From NCBI GenBank assembly GCA_963745675.1, contig CAVUYM010000012.1:1-64000 (forward strand): a DNA stretch of 64,000 nucleotides, given 5' to 3'. Below the pieces are notes generated by a model. That model did no database searches. It worked only from the letters and a program-made list of their open reading frames with translations, and was not told where the DNA came from. Shown one piece after another: positions 10,098 through 20,544 of this stretch. The position numbers and the translations under genes were made by a program. Each line of letters opens with the position of its first letter. Position 1 is the stretch's first letter. This stretch comes from JAUIIK01 sp963745675 (lineage in GTDB: Bacteria; Chloroflexota; Chloroflexia; Thermomicrobiales; CFX8).

Positions 10098-10920
10098 GTG
10101 AACGATTCGTCGCCTGTCGATGTGCTCCATCTGTTCCAGCCGGAACGAAATGCATTGCTGGCATTGTTACGCGACCTCGACGCGGAGCAGTGGAGTGCGG
10201 CGACCGCTTGCGATGGCTGGACAGTTAAGGATGTCGCGCTGCATCTTCTCGGCGGCGACATCGGTATCGTTTCACGCAAGCGCGACAACTTTCAGATCGA
10301 CCTGCCGCCGGCAGAGAATTTCGTCGATGCTTTGAACCTCCACAACGCAACCTGGATCGACGCCATGCGACGCCTCAGTCCTGAATTACTGACCGACCTG
10401 CTCGATCACGTGGGCAAGCAAGCGATTGCAACATTCGCGTCGCTCGATCTGTTCGCGATCGGCTGGCCAGTAACCTGGGCCGGTCCAGAGCCAGCTCCGG
10501 TCTGGCTCGATGTCGCCCGCGAATACACCGAACGCTGGCATCACCAGCAGCACATCCGCGATGCCGTCAATCGGCCCGGATTGATGGATAAGGAATTCGC
10601 CGGACCGGTCTTCGAAACATTCGTTCAGGCGCTGCCCTGGTCGTTCCGCACCGTCCAGGCTAAACCAGGAACGACGCTGGAGCTACGAATTGTTGGCGAT
10701 GCCGGGGGACGTTGGTGGCTGACGCGAGATCACGCAAGCTGGCGGCTCCTCAACCCCGGTGCTGAGATTCCATCCGCTGTAGTCGAATTGCCAGCGGAAG
10801 TCGCCTGGAAGATGTTTACGAACGGGTTGCCGGTCGACAATGTGCGCATCTCTGGCCACTGTCACAGGAGACCCCGACCTCGCGCAAGCCCTCTTCGAGA
10901 CTCGCGCAATCATCGTCTAA
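10098..10920 (+). CDS. DinB-like / maleylpyruvate isomerase (TIGR03083-type) protein (frameshifted end)
   Basis: GTG at 10098 follows AGGAG with a 4-base spacer. The N-terminal four-helix bundle has the signature WSAATACDGWTVKDVALHLL with its metal-type His, and the later HHQQHIRDAVNRPG block is typical of mycothiol-dependent maleylpyruvate isomerase-like proteins. Near 10858 the frame shifts: the open frame runs into an unrelated tail, whereas the neighbouring frame reads VTGDPDLAQALFETRAIIV and stops at TAA 10918-10920, the normal family ending. Likely a thiol-dependent transferase or isomerase of unknown substrate. Confidence 0.75.
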
Positions 10921-11122
10921 GAGTAAAGTCTTATCTTTGGATCTACCCTGGCACTGATTCATCAAATTCCCCTGACTTACAGTCAAAACATGGCACGTGT
11001 TCGATGGACAACAGCAAGACTGTAAAGCGGGATATATGTTTCCGGTCAAGCGGTCCCTACCATCCGGGTATAGGCGTCAGAACGCGACGCCTCCGACTTG
11101 GAAGGACGAAGGGAGTCAGACC

Positions 11123-13814
11123 TTGAAACGTCTGGCCAGTATCCTGGCAGCGGTTGGGACATTGATCCTGACACTCGCGCCACTCTTCGCCGGTACGGCC
11201 TCTGCCGCCGCACCCGGCAATCAGCATTTCACTCGCACATGGCAACGAACCGATGATCCAGTTGCCGAACTGCTCGTCAGCCGCACCTGGATGTGGGGTC
11301 CGGAAGGCAGGACCGGCCTCATGACCGAGGAGTACCTCGAAGCGCCCGATGGCGAGCGCACCGTTCAATACTTCGACAAGAGCCGCATGGAGATTACGCA
11401 TCCCGACGGCGACGCCAACAGCGTCTGGTATGTCACCAACGGTCTACTGGTCGTCGAGCTGATCACCGGACAGATGCAGATCGGCGACAATCTGTTCGAG
11501 ACGCGCCAACCCGCAACAGTGCCTGTCGCCGGCGATGGCAACGACCAGCACGGTCCAACCTACGAAACCTTTAGCAACCTGTTACAGGCGGAAGCCAAGC
11601 AGGTCGGAGAGATCTATACCGAACGGCTGAGCAAGTCCGGTCAGATTACGGTGGATCGCGTCTCTGGCAGCGCAGGGGATTCGAGCCGGGCAGTTCGATG
11701 ACGTCACCCGGCACACGATCGCCGAGCCATTCTGGGCCTTCATGAACTCCAGCGGCACGGTTTATGAGAATGGTCAGTACGTCGAGGCGCTGATGTTCCA
11801 GAGCCCGCTATTCGCAACAGGCCGCCCGATCACCGAAGCCTACTGGGCCGAGGTTTTGATCGCCGGTACGCCAACCGATGTTCTGATGCAGTGCTTCGAG
11901 CGCCGCTGCCTGACCTACAACCCCTCCAACGCCGAGGGTTGGCAGGTCGAAGCCGGCAATGTCGGCATCCACTATTATGACTGGCGCTATGGTGCGCAGC
12001 AGACTCCCGCGCCCGGAAATCCGGATCCAGGCAATCCTCCGCCAGGCGATCCCGGCAACCCACCGCCGGGCAATCAGCCCCCCAACGATCCGCCGCCTGG
12101 AGACCCGGGCAATCCACCCCCCGGCGACCCGACGCCCGACGGAGAAGTCCCATCAGCTCCGTACAACCTCTACGTGGAAGGCCATGTCGGCGGGGTTGAC
12201 GGTCCGTACGCATTCCTGCACTTCCAATATGGAGAGAGTGGTGGAGCGACTCCAGATGCGATCGACGCAGCCAACCTTTTCAGCCTGCAAGGCGTAGAGG
12301 AGGTTCGGGCCGATCGTTTCGACATTTACCGGCAGTCCAACGGTGGATCGTTCGTGCGACGCGCGCAACTCGGTCCAGAAGAGTTTCGCCTGCAGGACTT
12401 CGAAGTAGACCCCGGTCATCGCTATTGCTACTACGTCATCGCCGTCAATGACTACGGTGAATCAAATCGTAGCGAGACCGTCTGCGTCGAAATTCCCTAC
12501 CCGCCTGACACGCCTCAGCTGATCAGCCCACCGGCAGGCTACGTCTCCTACGACCGAGAGATCACCTTCGAATGGGAGACGGTAGCCGGCGCAACCGGGT
12601 ATGTCGTCTGTGTTCTCCAACCTGCCGAAGTCGTTGGAGCGCACTGTGACTTCGATCTCGACCCGTCTATCGGTTACATTGGCTGGACTTCGAGCGCGAA
12701 CGGCACGTTGACAGCGGAGCTACCGGAATCACTAACACCCGCTGGCGAGTTGGCCGAACTCTACTGGTCGGTATCGGCCTGCAACGGTTCCGCCTACGAT
12801 TGCGGATCCGCTCCACCATACAACCAGCTCCTCGTCGATCTGCGCACTGACATCGAGCCCCCGGTACTCGACCGTGCCGAGGTGGACTCTAACGATCCCG
12901 GCCGCTTCACCTTCTACTGGAATCTCTCGGAAAACGCGGAACGCTACGTTCTCTGCGTAGCCGAACCAGGTGCGAACTGTGAGTACGAGACCGGCGCATA
13001 CTACAAATCTTCGATCCTGGGGCCGGAAGTTGATGCCTACCCGATGGACATTCCGCTCTGGCTCGCGCCGGATGGAGAGGTCACGAACCTGAACTGGACT
13101 GTGGCCGCCTGCGACTCCGACCTGAACTGTGTCTGGCAATACAACTTCAAATCCATCGTCGTCGATCGGGACAACGGCCAGCAGCTCGCCGCGCCGACGC
13201 TGGCGAACCCCGCCGACGGCGCGCTTACCCATGTATCTCCGACAGTCCTGAGCTGGAATCCGGTCGCCGGAGCGGCATCCTATCGCGTCTGCCTCGCCTA
13301 CGACGCAGGAGACAGCTGCCCCTACAACCAGACCTTCTGGTCGAGCTACCTGGACGCTTCAACGACAACCTGGACCTTCTACACAGCCGACGGCACGCTG
13401 AACGAGCTCGAATGGACCGTTGCCGCCTGTGACGCCAGCAACACCTGTGTCTGGCAAGAGCAACCGCGCACGGTCACTATCGACCTGCGCGTAGAGGCCC
13501 CGGAGCTCGTCAGCGCCATCGTCGATGCGCAACAGCCTGACCGCTTCACCTTCAGCTGGAATCTGGTTCAGGACGCCGAGCGTTACATCATCTGTGTAGC
13601 CGAACCGGGTGCAAACTGCGAATACGAGACGGGCGCCTACTACAAGTCCCCGGTGCTTGGCCCCACGGTCGACGAATATCCGATGGATATTCCCCTCTGG
13701 CTCGCACCGGATGGCGCGGTGACCAACCTCAACTGGACGGTTGCTGCATGCGACGAGAATCTGAACTGTGTCTGGCAATACAACGTACTGGGAATCGTGG
13801 TCAATCGAAGCTGA
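11123..13814 (+). CDS. Secreted protein: conserved module, Pro-rich linker, FN3/Ig-like repeats (frameshifted)
   Basis: TTG at 11123 lies 7 bases after GGGAG and opens a signal peptide (LASILAAVGTLILTLAPLFA then ASAAAPG). The shared module follows: RTWMWGPEGR, GRPITEAYWAEVLIAG, CFERRCLTYNP and GNVGIHYYDWRYG. One missing base near 11658 splits the frame; joining reads SLAAQGIRAGQFDDVTRHT. A Pro/Gly-rich linker (about 12005-12150) leads to four or five FN3-like domains. Two of these, around 12895-13165 and 13540-13800, are almost identical (CVAEPGANCEYETGAYYKS, YPMDIPLWLAPDG), indicating recent internal duplication. Probably a surface binding protein. A terminator follows. Confidence 0.8.
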
Positions 13815-13843
13815 TCAAGACCACAAACGAGCCGCTAGAAGGG

Positions 13844-13875
13844 GCCCTCGGGTATCATCCCGAGGGTCTCTTCGT
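13844..13875 (+). terminator. Rho-independent terminator after the FN3-like gene
   Basis: Stem CCCTCGGG, loop TATCAT and stem CCCGAGGG lie 30 bases after the stop, followed by a pyrimidine-rich stretch TCTCTTCGTC. It ends just before the ATG of the prolyl oligopeptidase. Confidence 0.7.
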
Positions 13876-13884
13876 CATGAATGG

Positions 13885-15938
13885 ATGGGAATCCTGAAGG
13901 TGATCGCAACCCGCACCGTAAATGTCATCGACAACTACCACGGCACCAATGTCGCCGATCCATATCGCTGGCTCGAAGACGATAACGACGAAACGGCCGA
14001 CTGGGTACGAGCCCAGAACAGGCTGACTGAGGGCTATCTCGCCGAGGTAGAAGAGCGCCAGGCGATCCGCGAGCGACTGACTGCCCTCTGGGATTTTCCA
14101 CGTCGCTCGATTCCCATAAAGGCCGGTGACAACTACTTCTTCTCCCGCAACGACGGATTGCAAAACCAGTCGGTCTATTGCGTCCAAAAGGGTCTCGATG
14201 GCGAAGCGCGTGTCCTGATCGACCCCAACACGTTTAGCGACGATGGCACGGTGGCGCTCAGCAACGCAACTCCAAGCCGTGACGGCAAGTGGCTGGCCTA
14301 CGCAACATCCGAAGCCGGTAGCGACTGGCAGGCTATCAAGATCCGTGATGTCGAATCCGGTGAGGATCTGCCGGAGACGATTCGCTGGGCCAAGTTCCAT
14401 GAGATCGCCTGGCATCCAGATAACTCCGGTTTCTATTACAACCGACTACCCGAACCGGGCACCGTTGAGCCTGAAGATCAGAACCTTTACAGTCGCGTCT
14501 GCTGGCACACGCTCAATACCGACGCGGCCGACGATCCAATCGTCTACGAACGCCCAGACTTCAAAGAATTGCGCTTCTCGCCGAAAATCACCGGCGACGG
14601 CCGCTACCTCGTGCTGACTGGCTCCGTCGGCACAGCGCCAAGACGCGCATCTACTACCGCCCGCTGGATAGCGACGGCGATTTCATACGCCTGCTCGATG
14701 ACGCCGATGCTGAGTACCTCTTCATCGACAACGAAGGTGACTCATTCCTTCTCTTCACCACGCTCGAAGCGCCTCGTGGCCGGGTTATGGCCCTGGATCT
14801 GACAGCCACGGAAGCAGAAGGCTGGCATGAAGTCATCGGGCAGCTCGACGGTGGCACGATAGAGTCAGTCCTGGCAGCCGGAGACCGGCTTGTCGCTATC
14901 GCCCGAAAGGACGCTGTGCAGCAGTTGCTCGTCTTCACCCGCGAGGGCGCAGCTGCCGGTGAAATTCGGATCGACGCCGACGACATCTTCTCGCTGGATG
15001 CCATCTGGGGTAAGCCGGGACAGGATGAAATGTTCATCGGATTCTCGTCATTCCTTCGGCCGTCGACGCCCTACCGGGTCGAATTACCCGATACCACCCC
15101 GGAGCCGTTGGCTCAGCCGTCGACAGCCTTCGACGCCAGCAACTACGTCACTCGTCGAATCACGGCAACGTCTAAAGACGGCACGCAGGTACCGCTGTTC
15201 GTCGCCCACCACAAGGATCTCAAGCTCGATGGGACGGCCCCGGCCCTGCTGCATGCCTACGGCGGCTTCAACATCTCGATGGGGCCGCACTTCGAGGTGC
15301 GGCCTTTGGCCTGGCTCGAGCGTGGCGGCGTCTACGCGCTGGGAATCCTGCGCGGAGGCGGCGAGTTCGGCGAGGAATGGCATGAGGCGGGCATGTTCGA
15401 GAAGAAGCAAAACGTCTTCGATGACTTCATCGCTTGCGGCGAGCATCTGATCGACGAGGGCTATACGAGCAAGGAGCGACTGGTGATCAATGGCCGCAGC
15501 AATGGCGGTCTGCTCGTTGCCGCCTGCATGCTCCAGCGCCCCGATCTCTTCGGCGCGGTCATCTGCGAGGTGCCCGTTACCGACATGCTGCGCTTTCACA
15601 AGTGGAGCGCCGGACATTTTTGGACTTCCGAGTACGGCAACGCTGAGGAGAGTGAAGCTGATTTCGGTTACATGTACGCCTACTCACCGCTCCACAACGT
15701 GAAGCCAGGAACGCACTATCCGCCGACGTTGGTCACGACCGCCGACACCGACGACCGCGTCGTGCCCGGCCACGCGCGCAAGTTCACCGCCGCGTTGCAG
15801 GCGGCCCAGGGCGGCGATGCGCCGGTGCTTCTGCGCGTCGAATCACGCGCCGGCCACGGCCACGGCAAACCCATCGCCAAACAGATCGCCGAGTCGACGG
15901 ACATCCTGGCGTTTCTGAGCGATGTACTCGGGGATTGA
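13885..15938 (+). CDS. Prolyl oligopeptidase (S9A family) (frameshifted)
   Basis: The N-terminal propeller domain starts with the family signature DNYHGTNVADPYRWLEDDND. The catalytic domain has Ser in INGRSNGGLLVAA, Asp in TADTDDRVVPGH and His in SRAGHGHGKP. A single-base break near 14640 splits the propeller: the frame continues KTRIYYRPLDSDGDFIRLLD. Joined length is about 684 residues, normal for S9A. There is no signal peptide, so it probably acts in the cytoplasm on proline-containing oligopeptides. The ATG at 13885 gives a start just ahead of the family signature. Confidence 0.85.
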
Positions 15939-15959
15939 GCGCTGACTGGTTCTATTCAG

Positions 15960-16667
15960 GTGAAAGCGGTCCAGGTATATCTGGGTTTTGATCAGGCAGC
16001 CATTGCCGGAGCGATTGCGAAAAGCCTGTTTTCGGATTTTCCAGATCATGCTCTGGATCAGGTTCTCGCCAACGCCACGCCCCTCGATGTACCGGCCGGA
16101 GGTGTCATTTACCAGGAAGCTGGTCAATCCCGCTGTGTCCTCGTCATATCCGGTCTGATTCGCGTCTATATGACCGCCGACACTGGCCGCCAGGTTACGG
16201 TGCGATACGCGCGGTCGGGAGACGTGCTGGGCATCGCAACGATCGTCGGCGGTCCAGCGCCGGTAGATGTCGAGATCATCACCGATGCCAGACTCCTGGC
16301 GATTCCTCCTCATCTGCTGCGCTCGTTGGCGAAGAGCGAGCCGGAAATAGGTTGGTTGTTCGCAACCGAGATCACTCATCGCTTGTACGACACCCTCGAA
16401 GCTCTGGCAGGAAACGCGTTCGGCACAGTGCTCCAGCGCGTTGCCCGGCATCTGCTCGACATGGCGGTGTCCAGACGCAATGAGAGAGCACTCGTTGCGC
16501 CCGTTACTCAACAGGAATTGGCCGACGCCGTCGGATCGGTACGTGCGGTGGTTGCACGTTCGCTGTCGGAATTGCGCGATGCCGGACTGGTCGGGAGTTC
16601 ATCTGGAGGCGTCACGATTCTCGATCCTGATGGACTCCTCGATCAAGCATGGAGCCGCGACATGTGA
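15960..16667 (+). CDS. Crp/Fnr family transcriptional regulator
   Basis: The 235-residue protein has a cyclic-nucleotide-binding-type beta-roll (LDVPAGGVIYQEAGQ, then RYARSGDVLGIATIVGG), a long dimer helix, and a C-terminal winged helix with the recognition segment TQQELADAVGSVRAVVARSL. No Cys cluster for an Fnr-type iron-sulfur centre is visible, and the effector is unknown. GTG at 15960 is a possible start. It may control the metallo-hydrolase that follows 116 bases downstream: the gap holds a direct TGTGAC pair at 16662-16677 that overlaps this gene's stop. Confidence 0.85.
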   Translation: MKAVQVYLGFDQAAIAGAIAKSLFSDFPDHALDQVLANATPLDVPAGGVIYQEAGQSRCVLVISGLIRVYMTADTGRQVTVRYARSGDVLGIATIVGGPAPVDVEIITDARLLAIPPHLLRSLAKSEPEIGWLFATEITHRLYDTLEALAGNAFGTVLQRVARHLLDMAVSRRNERALVAPVTQQELADAVGSVRAVVARSLSELRDAGLVGSSSGGVTILDPDGLLDQAWSRDM

Positions 16668-16783
16668 CTTTTGTGACATCTATCTGCGATCCAGGTAGCT
16701 GACGACTTTCGCTTCTCAATGCATCCTCAGAAGGTAACGAACAGTTCCGGGGCAAACCCGGACGAGCGAGAGGATGCACCATC

Positions 16784-17686
16784 ATGACAACAGCCACGGC
16801 ACGACGAATCGACACTGCTCGCAAGCAGCCGCCGAACGGAAGCCGGGTAGCAATTCATGCCATTCAGACGGGCACGGTCCGTGTTCGCCAGAATCAAGTT
16901 CGAGGCGAAGGGTCTGGCATCCGGCGGCTACTCAACACATTCGTCGATCAGGAGTGGAGCGACTGGTTACCAGTCTATGCCTGGCTGATCGAGCATCCGG
17001 AGAAGCTGATTCTCGTCGACACCGGCGAAACATCGAGCACCGCCGAGTCCGGCTACTTCCCAGACTGGCATCCCTATTACCGGCGTGGAGTTGAACTGCG
17101 GGTCAAGCCCGAGCAGGAGATTGGACCGCAACTCGAAAAGCGAGGTTTTTCTCCAGAAGCCATCGAGCAGGTGGTCATGACCCATCTCCACACCGACCAC
17201 GCCGGCGGACTCCATCACTTTCCCAACAGTGAGATCATCATCGCGCGTTCAGAGTACGAGCGAGCGAGCGGACTCGTGGGCAAGTTGCGGGGCTACCTAC
17301 CGAATCATCAGCCAGCCTGGCTCAATCCGACACTCACCGAACTCGACTCTCAGCCATACGGCCCCTTTCCCGCGAGCCAGCCTCTGACAAGTGATGGCGC
17401 TGTACGCATCGTGCCGACACCGGGGCACACGCCTCATCACCTATCGGTCGTCGTCGACGTTGAGCACCATCTGTACTTCCTGGCCGGTGACACGTCCTAC
17501 AATGAGCGTTTGCTCATTGAGGGCGTCGTCGATGGCGTCGCGCCCGACGATCAGACTGCGGCTGATAGTCAGGCGAAGATTCGCGAACTCGCTCGTTCGA
17601 AGCCAACGGTGTACCTACCGTCACACGATCCGGATGCCGCCATACGCCTGCTCAATCTCGAGACCCTGTTTCGCGATCAGCGGTAG
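16784..17686 (+). CDS. MBL-fold hydrolase, N-acyl homoserine lactonase-like
   Basis: The 300-residue protein has the metal motif VVMTHLHTDHAGGLHHF, with further ligands in TPGHTPHHLS and in the FLAGDTSYNE segment. The layout (lid region around DWHPYYRRGVELRVKP, then HLHTDH) fits the AttM/AiiA-like lactonase group, which opens lactone rings, possibly quorum-sensing lactones. ATG at 16784 is preceded by GAGAGGATG. The preceding Crp-type gene on the same strand is a candidate regulator. Confidence 0.8.
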   Translation: MTTATARRIDTARKQPPNGSRVAIHAIQTGTVRVRQNQVRGEGSGIRRLLNTFVDQEWSDWLPVYAWLIEHPEKLILVDTGETSSTAESGYFPDWHPYYRRGVELRVKPEQEIGPQLEKRGFSPEAIEQVVMTHLHTDHAGGLHHFPNSEIIIARSEYERASGLVGKLRGYLPNHQPAWLNPTLTELDSQPYGPFPASQPLTSDGAVRIVPTPGHTPHHLSVVVDVEHHLYFLAGDTSYNERLLIEGVVDGVAPDDQTAADSQAKIRELARSKPTVYLPSHDPDAAIRLLNLETLFRDQR

Positions 17687-17763
17687 CTGTGGCCTCAGGT
17701 CGTTCGAGACCGGTTGGGACATCTCGAACTCAAGGAGGCATCGAGCACACTGCCACCAGGACG

Positions 17764-17802
17764 ATCAAGAAGCGGCCGAGCACCCATCGGTCGCTTCTTG
17801 AT
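17764..17802. terminator. Bidirectional terminator-like hairpin
   Basis: A 16-bp stem (one G-T pair) begins ATCAAGAAGCGGCCGA, with loop GCACCCA. It lies between the convergent metallo-hydrolase and the kinase fragment, but the last 12 codons of the kinase reading frame run through it. It lacks a strong U-run on either side. Confidence 0.5.
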
Positions 17803-18181
17803 CTCCGATCTTCTGCATCATTGAGACCATCTGACCCACACGTGAATCCGACAGGTAAGACCGGCCCCACTCATCGACATGAGATGCGGGGATGCCGAGC
17901 ACCAGTATCGAGCGCGCGACTTGGAGAGCGCCGAGTGCGGATAGCTCCCACTCAGCTAACGGGCGCCGCTTTTGGAACGCGCTGAGGAACGCCTCGGCAG
18001 CGCCTTGCGGCGCACCCCAGAATTCGAGTTCATGAAGATATGTGGCGATATCGAATGCTCGCCAACCATAGCCCGACATGTCGAAATCGATCAGCGTAAG
18101 TTCGCCGTTGCCCATCGTCAGGATATTTGACGGGATGATGTCGCCATGGATGAGCCCGAACCCCGGAGCCTCCTTCGCCAC
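17765..18181 (-). pseudogene. C-terminal fragment of an aminoglycoside phosphotransferase-family kinase
   Basis: The frame carries only the C-lobe: the catalytic loop FGLIHGDIIPSNI and the metal-binding LTLIDFDMSGYGW, then the helical end. The N-lobe with its ATP-binding lysine is absent, because the reading frame begins (GTG 18181) 7 bases after the amidohydrolase stop. A full kinase of this family needs about 150 more N-terminal residues. The clean junction suggests a deletion that fused the fragment behind the amidohydrolase, rather than a frameshift. The last codons read through a hairpin, so the natural 3' end may also be changed. Confidence 0.65.
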
Positions 18182-18187
18182 CCAACC

Positions 18188-19153
18188 CTACTCCGACTCC
18201 AACAGCCGGTCGCCGTTGGTCAGAATCTGGTGAATGTCACTCTCTTCCAGCCCGGATCGCTCGACAAAATCGACAGGTTGCCGCATGCCCATATCGAATG
18301 GGTAATCGGTGCCGAGGATGACTTGTTCGGCTCCGAACGCTTCGACGAGATAGCGCAACGCTTGCGGCTTGAAGACGATCGTGTCGTAGAAGAGCCTCTT
18401 GGCAGCGTCTGCTGGGTTATCCGCTCGCAAACGCGCCTCGGGTCGCACGCCGAAGCCATGAAGGACACGCCCCATGACAAAGGGGAATGCACCCCCGCCG
18501 TGGGAGAGGATGATACGCAGCTTTGGATGGCGCTCCAGCACACCGCCAAGCACGAGGCGAGAAGCGGCGATCGCAGTATCGAAGGGGTTGCCCAGCAGAT
18601 TGCGCAGGTAGTATCCGCCAAGACGCTCTGTGCCGGCGATGTAGTGCGGGTGGATGAGGACCAGCAATTCCAACGCATTGACCCGCTGCCAGAATGGATC
18701 TAGCGACGGCGAATCGAGTTCAACGCCGTTGATATTGCTGGCGATCTCGATGCCCGGCAGCCGCAGATCCCCCCAGATGCGCTCCAACTCTTCGATTGCA
18801 ACCGGGACATCCTGAAGCGGTACGGTGCCGAAGCCGACAAATCGATGGGGATCGGTCGCGGCGGCGGCATGGACACCATCATTCAAAGCACGAGACCATC
18901 GTGCACCCAACTCCGCGGGCAGCTCATATTGGAAACAGAAGGGCGGAATAACCAGCATACGCCGGTCGAGTCGCTGATGGTGCATGTCTGCTCGCTGTAA
19001 CTCGAGGTCGAAGAGATGTCCCTCGAGCGACATTTCCTGGCTCGGGGCAAACAAAAGTACGTCATCATCATCGCCGCGTTCAAACTGAATCCCGACATCT
19101 GCGCCGTTTGCTGCGTCCATCGGGATGTAGTGACTATGTAAGTCGACGACCAT
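18188..19153 (-). CDS. Amidohydrolase family protein (ACMSD-like)
   Basis: The 321-residue protein is a TIM-barrel amidohydrolase of the aminocarboxymuconate-semialdehyde decarboxylase group. Metal ligands are seen in VVDLHSHYIP, in LVLIHPHYIAGTE, in IILSHGGGAFPF and in ILGTDYPFDMG. Such enzymes decarboxylate or hydrate aromatic-derived acids. The ATG at 19153 shares one base with the stop of the small upstream gene (TGATG), so translation is coupled. It lies in a minus-strand run with threonine aldolase and an M20 peptidase. Confidence 0.85.
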   Translation of the reverse strand: MVVDLHSHYIPMDAANGADVGIQFERGDDDDVLLFAPSQEMSLEGHLFDLELQRADMHHQRLDRRMLVIPPFCFQYELPAELGARWSRALNDGVHAAAATDPHRFVGFGTVPLQDVPVAIEELERIWGDLRLPGIEIASNINGVELDSPSLDPFWQRVNALELLVLIHPHYIAGTERLGGYYLRNLLGNPFDTAIAASRLVLGGVLERHPKLRIILSHGGGAFPFVMGRVLHGFGVRPEARLRADNPADAAKRLFYDTIVFKPQALRYLVEAFGAEQVILGTDYPFDMGMRQPVDFVERSGLEESDIHQILTNGDRLLESE

Positions 19154-19395
19154 CAGTGCCCGCTTCCTGGATACCTACTCTTAAAGCTTTTGGCCTCTTC
19201 ACCGCCGACAGCATAGGAACCTGAACGCTCGACCGTCAACGCGCTACAACGGTCCGGCGAAAAGCGTTGGATGACGACGAAATGCTCTTGCCGAAACGGA
19301 TCGGCATCTGGCACACCAGGCAGTCGAGGACCGACAGTGCGAATTACGTCCGCATCGAACAGGAAGTGCCAGGTGCCGATCTGGTTCAGACTCAA
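19153..19395 (-). CDS. Small hypothetical protein between threonine aldolase and amidohydrolase
   Basis: A TTG at 19395 opens an 80-residue product (SLNQIGTWHFLFDADVIRTV, then FRQEHFVVIQRFSPDRC) whose stop overlaps the next start as TGATG. It fills the only gap between two clearly co-transcribed genes, and its sequence looks like a compact alpha/beta protein rather than a shadow frame. No family is recognised and the ribosome binding site is weak. Confidence 0.45.
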   Translation of the reverse strand: MSLNQIGTWHFLFDADVIRTVGPRLPGVPDADPFRQEHFVVIQRFSPDRCSALTVERSGSYAVGGEEAKSFKSRYPGSGH

Positions 19396-19406
19396 TGCCG
19401 CTACGG

Positions 19407-20459
19407 CTAGGCGTTCACGACAACGTCGTAGAACGTCTCCAGCGCCTGATCGATATCGTCGGACGTGATGTCGAGGTGGGTGACGGCGCGGATACGTGCG
19501 CCCCGACCTCCGGTGCGGACGCCCTTCTCCGTCGCTGCGTCGCTGATCTCGCCGCCGCTGCGGCCGGTCTCGGAGACATCGAAGAAGACGATGTTCGTCT
19601 CGATGTCGTCGGGGTTGACCTGGATACCGGGAATCTCGGCCAGACCGGTCGCGAGCTTCTTGGCGTTGGCGTGGTCCTCGGCCAGCCGCTCGATGTTGTG
19701 CTCGAAGGCGTAGATCCCCGCCGCAGCAATGATTCCAGCCTGACGCATCGCGCCACCGTAGAGGTGCTTGTAGCGACGTGCATGCTCCATCTCCTCGAAG
19801 CTGCCACATAGCACTGCGCCGACCGGGCAGCCCAGCCCTTTCGAGAGATCGATCCAAATCGTGTCGACCAAACTGCCCCAGTCACTGGCGGATATTCCGC
19901 TTGCGACGACGGCATTCATCAGGCGCGCGCCATCGATATGCGCTTTGAGGCCGCGCGCTCTCGCCAGATCGGAAACCGCCTTCGCCGTCTCGAATGGCCA
20001 GACCTTGCCCGAGCCAGCGTTGGTCGTATTTTCCATCGAGACAAGTCGCGACTGCGGCGAGTGCGGCCCGCTTGGCCGGATCGCGTCAGCTACCTGCTCG
20101 GCGGTGAAGACGCCGCGGTCGCCGTCGAGCAACGCCACGCTGACACCTGCCAGCGCCGCAGGGCCGCCACCCTCGGATGTATACGGATGAGCCGTTTTAT
20201 CCAGAATGATCTCTTCCCCCGGCTGAGTGTGAATCTTGATCGCGATTGCGTTGCACATCGTTCCCGATGGCAGAAATAGCGCTGCTTCCTTGCCTGTCAG
20301 CTCGGCGGCGATCTCCTGGAGACGATTGACTGATGGATCCTCACGTCGTTGCTCGTCACCAACTGGCGCTTGCGCCATGAAATCGCGCATAGCCTGGCTG
20401 GGATGCGTCGCGGTATCGCTTGAGAGGTCAATGAGTCCGTTCGTCGCCATGTCTGCCAT
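19407..20459 (-). CDS. Threonine aldolase / beta-eliminating lyase (PLP-dependent)
   Basis: The 350-residue fold-type I protein begins IDLSSDTATHPSQAMRDFMA, a hallmark of low-specificity L-threonine aldolases. PLP contacts are visible in LFLPSGTMCNAIAI, and the Schiff-base Lys is in TIWIDLSKGLGCPVGAVLCG. The reaction splits L-threonine or allo-threonine to glycine and acetaldehyde. The gene is complete and follows the M20 peptidase by 85 bases on the same strand. Confidence 0.9.
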   Translation of the reverse strand: MADMATNGLIDLSSDTATHPSQAMRDFMAQAPVGDEQRREDPSVNRLQEIAAELTGKEAALFLPSGTMCNAIAIKIHTQPGEEIILDKTAHPYTSEGGGPAALAGVSVALLDGDRGVFTAEQVADAIRPSGPHSPQSRLVSMENTTNAGSGKVWPFETAKAVSDLARARGLKAHIDGARLMNAVVASGISASDWGSLVDTIWIDLSKGLGCPVGAVLCGSFEEMEHARRYKHLYGGAMRQAGIIAAAGIYAFEHNIERLAEDHANAKKLATGLAEIPGIQVNPDDIETNIVFFDVSETGRSGGEISDAATEKGVRTGGRGARIRAVTHLDITSDDIDQALETFYDVVVNA

Positions 20460-20544
20460 CTCCTTCAGTCAGATAGAATCTCGCTCTTGTTGGCGGTCAC
20501 GATAGAGCATCCTGGGCGACCGCGCTACACCGTTACCATCCCGA

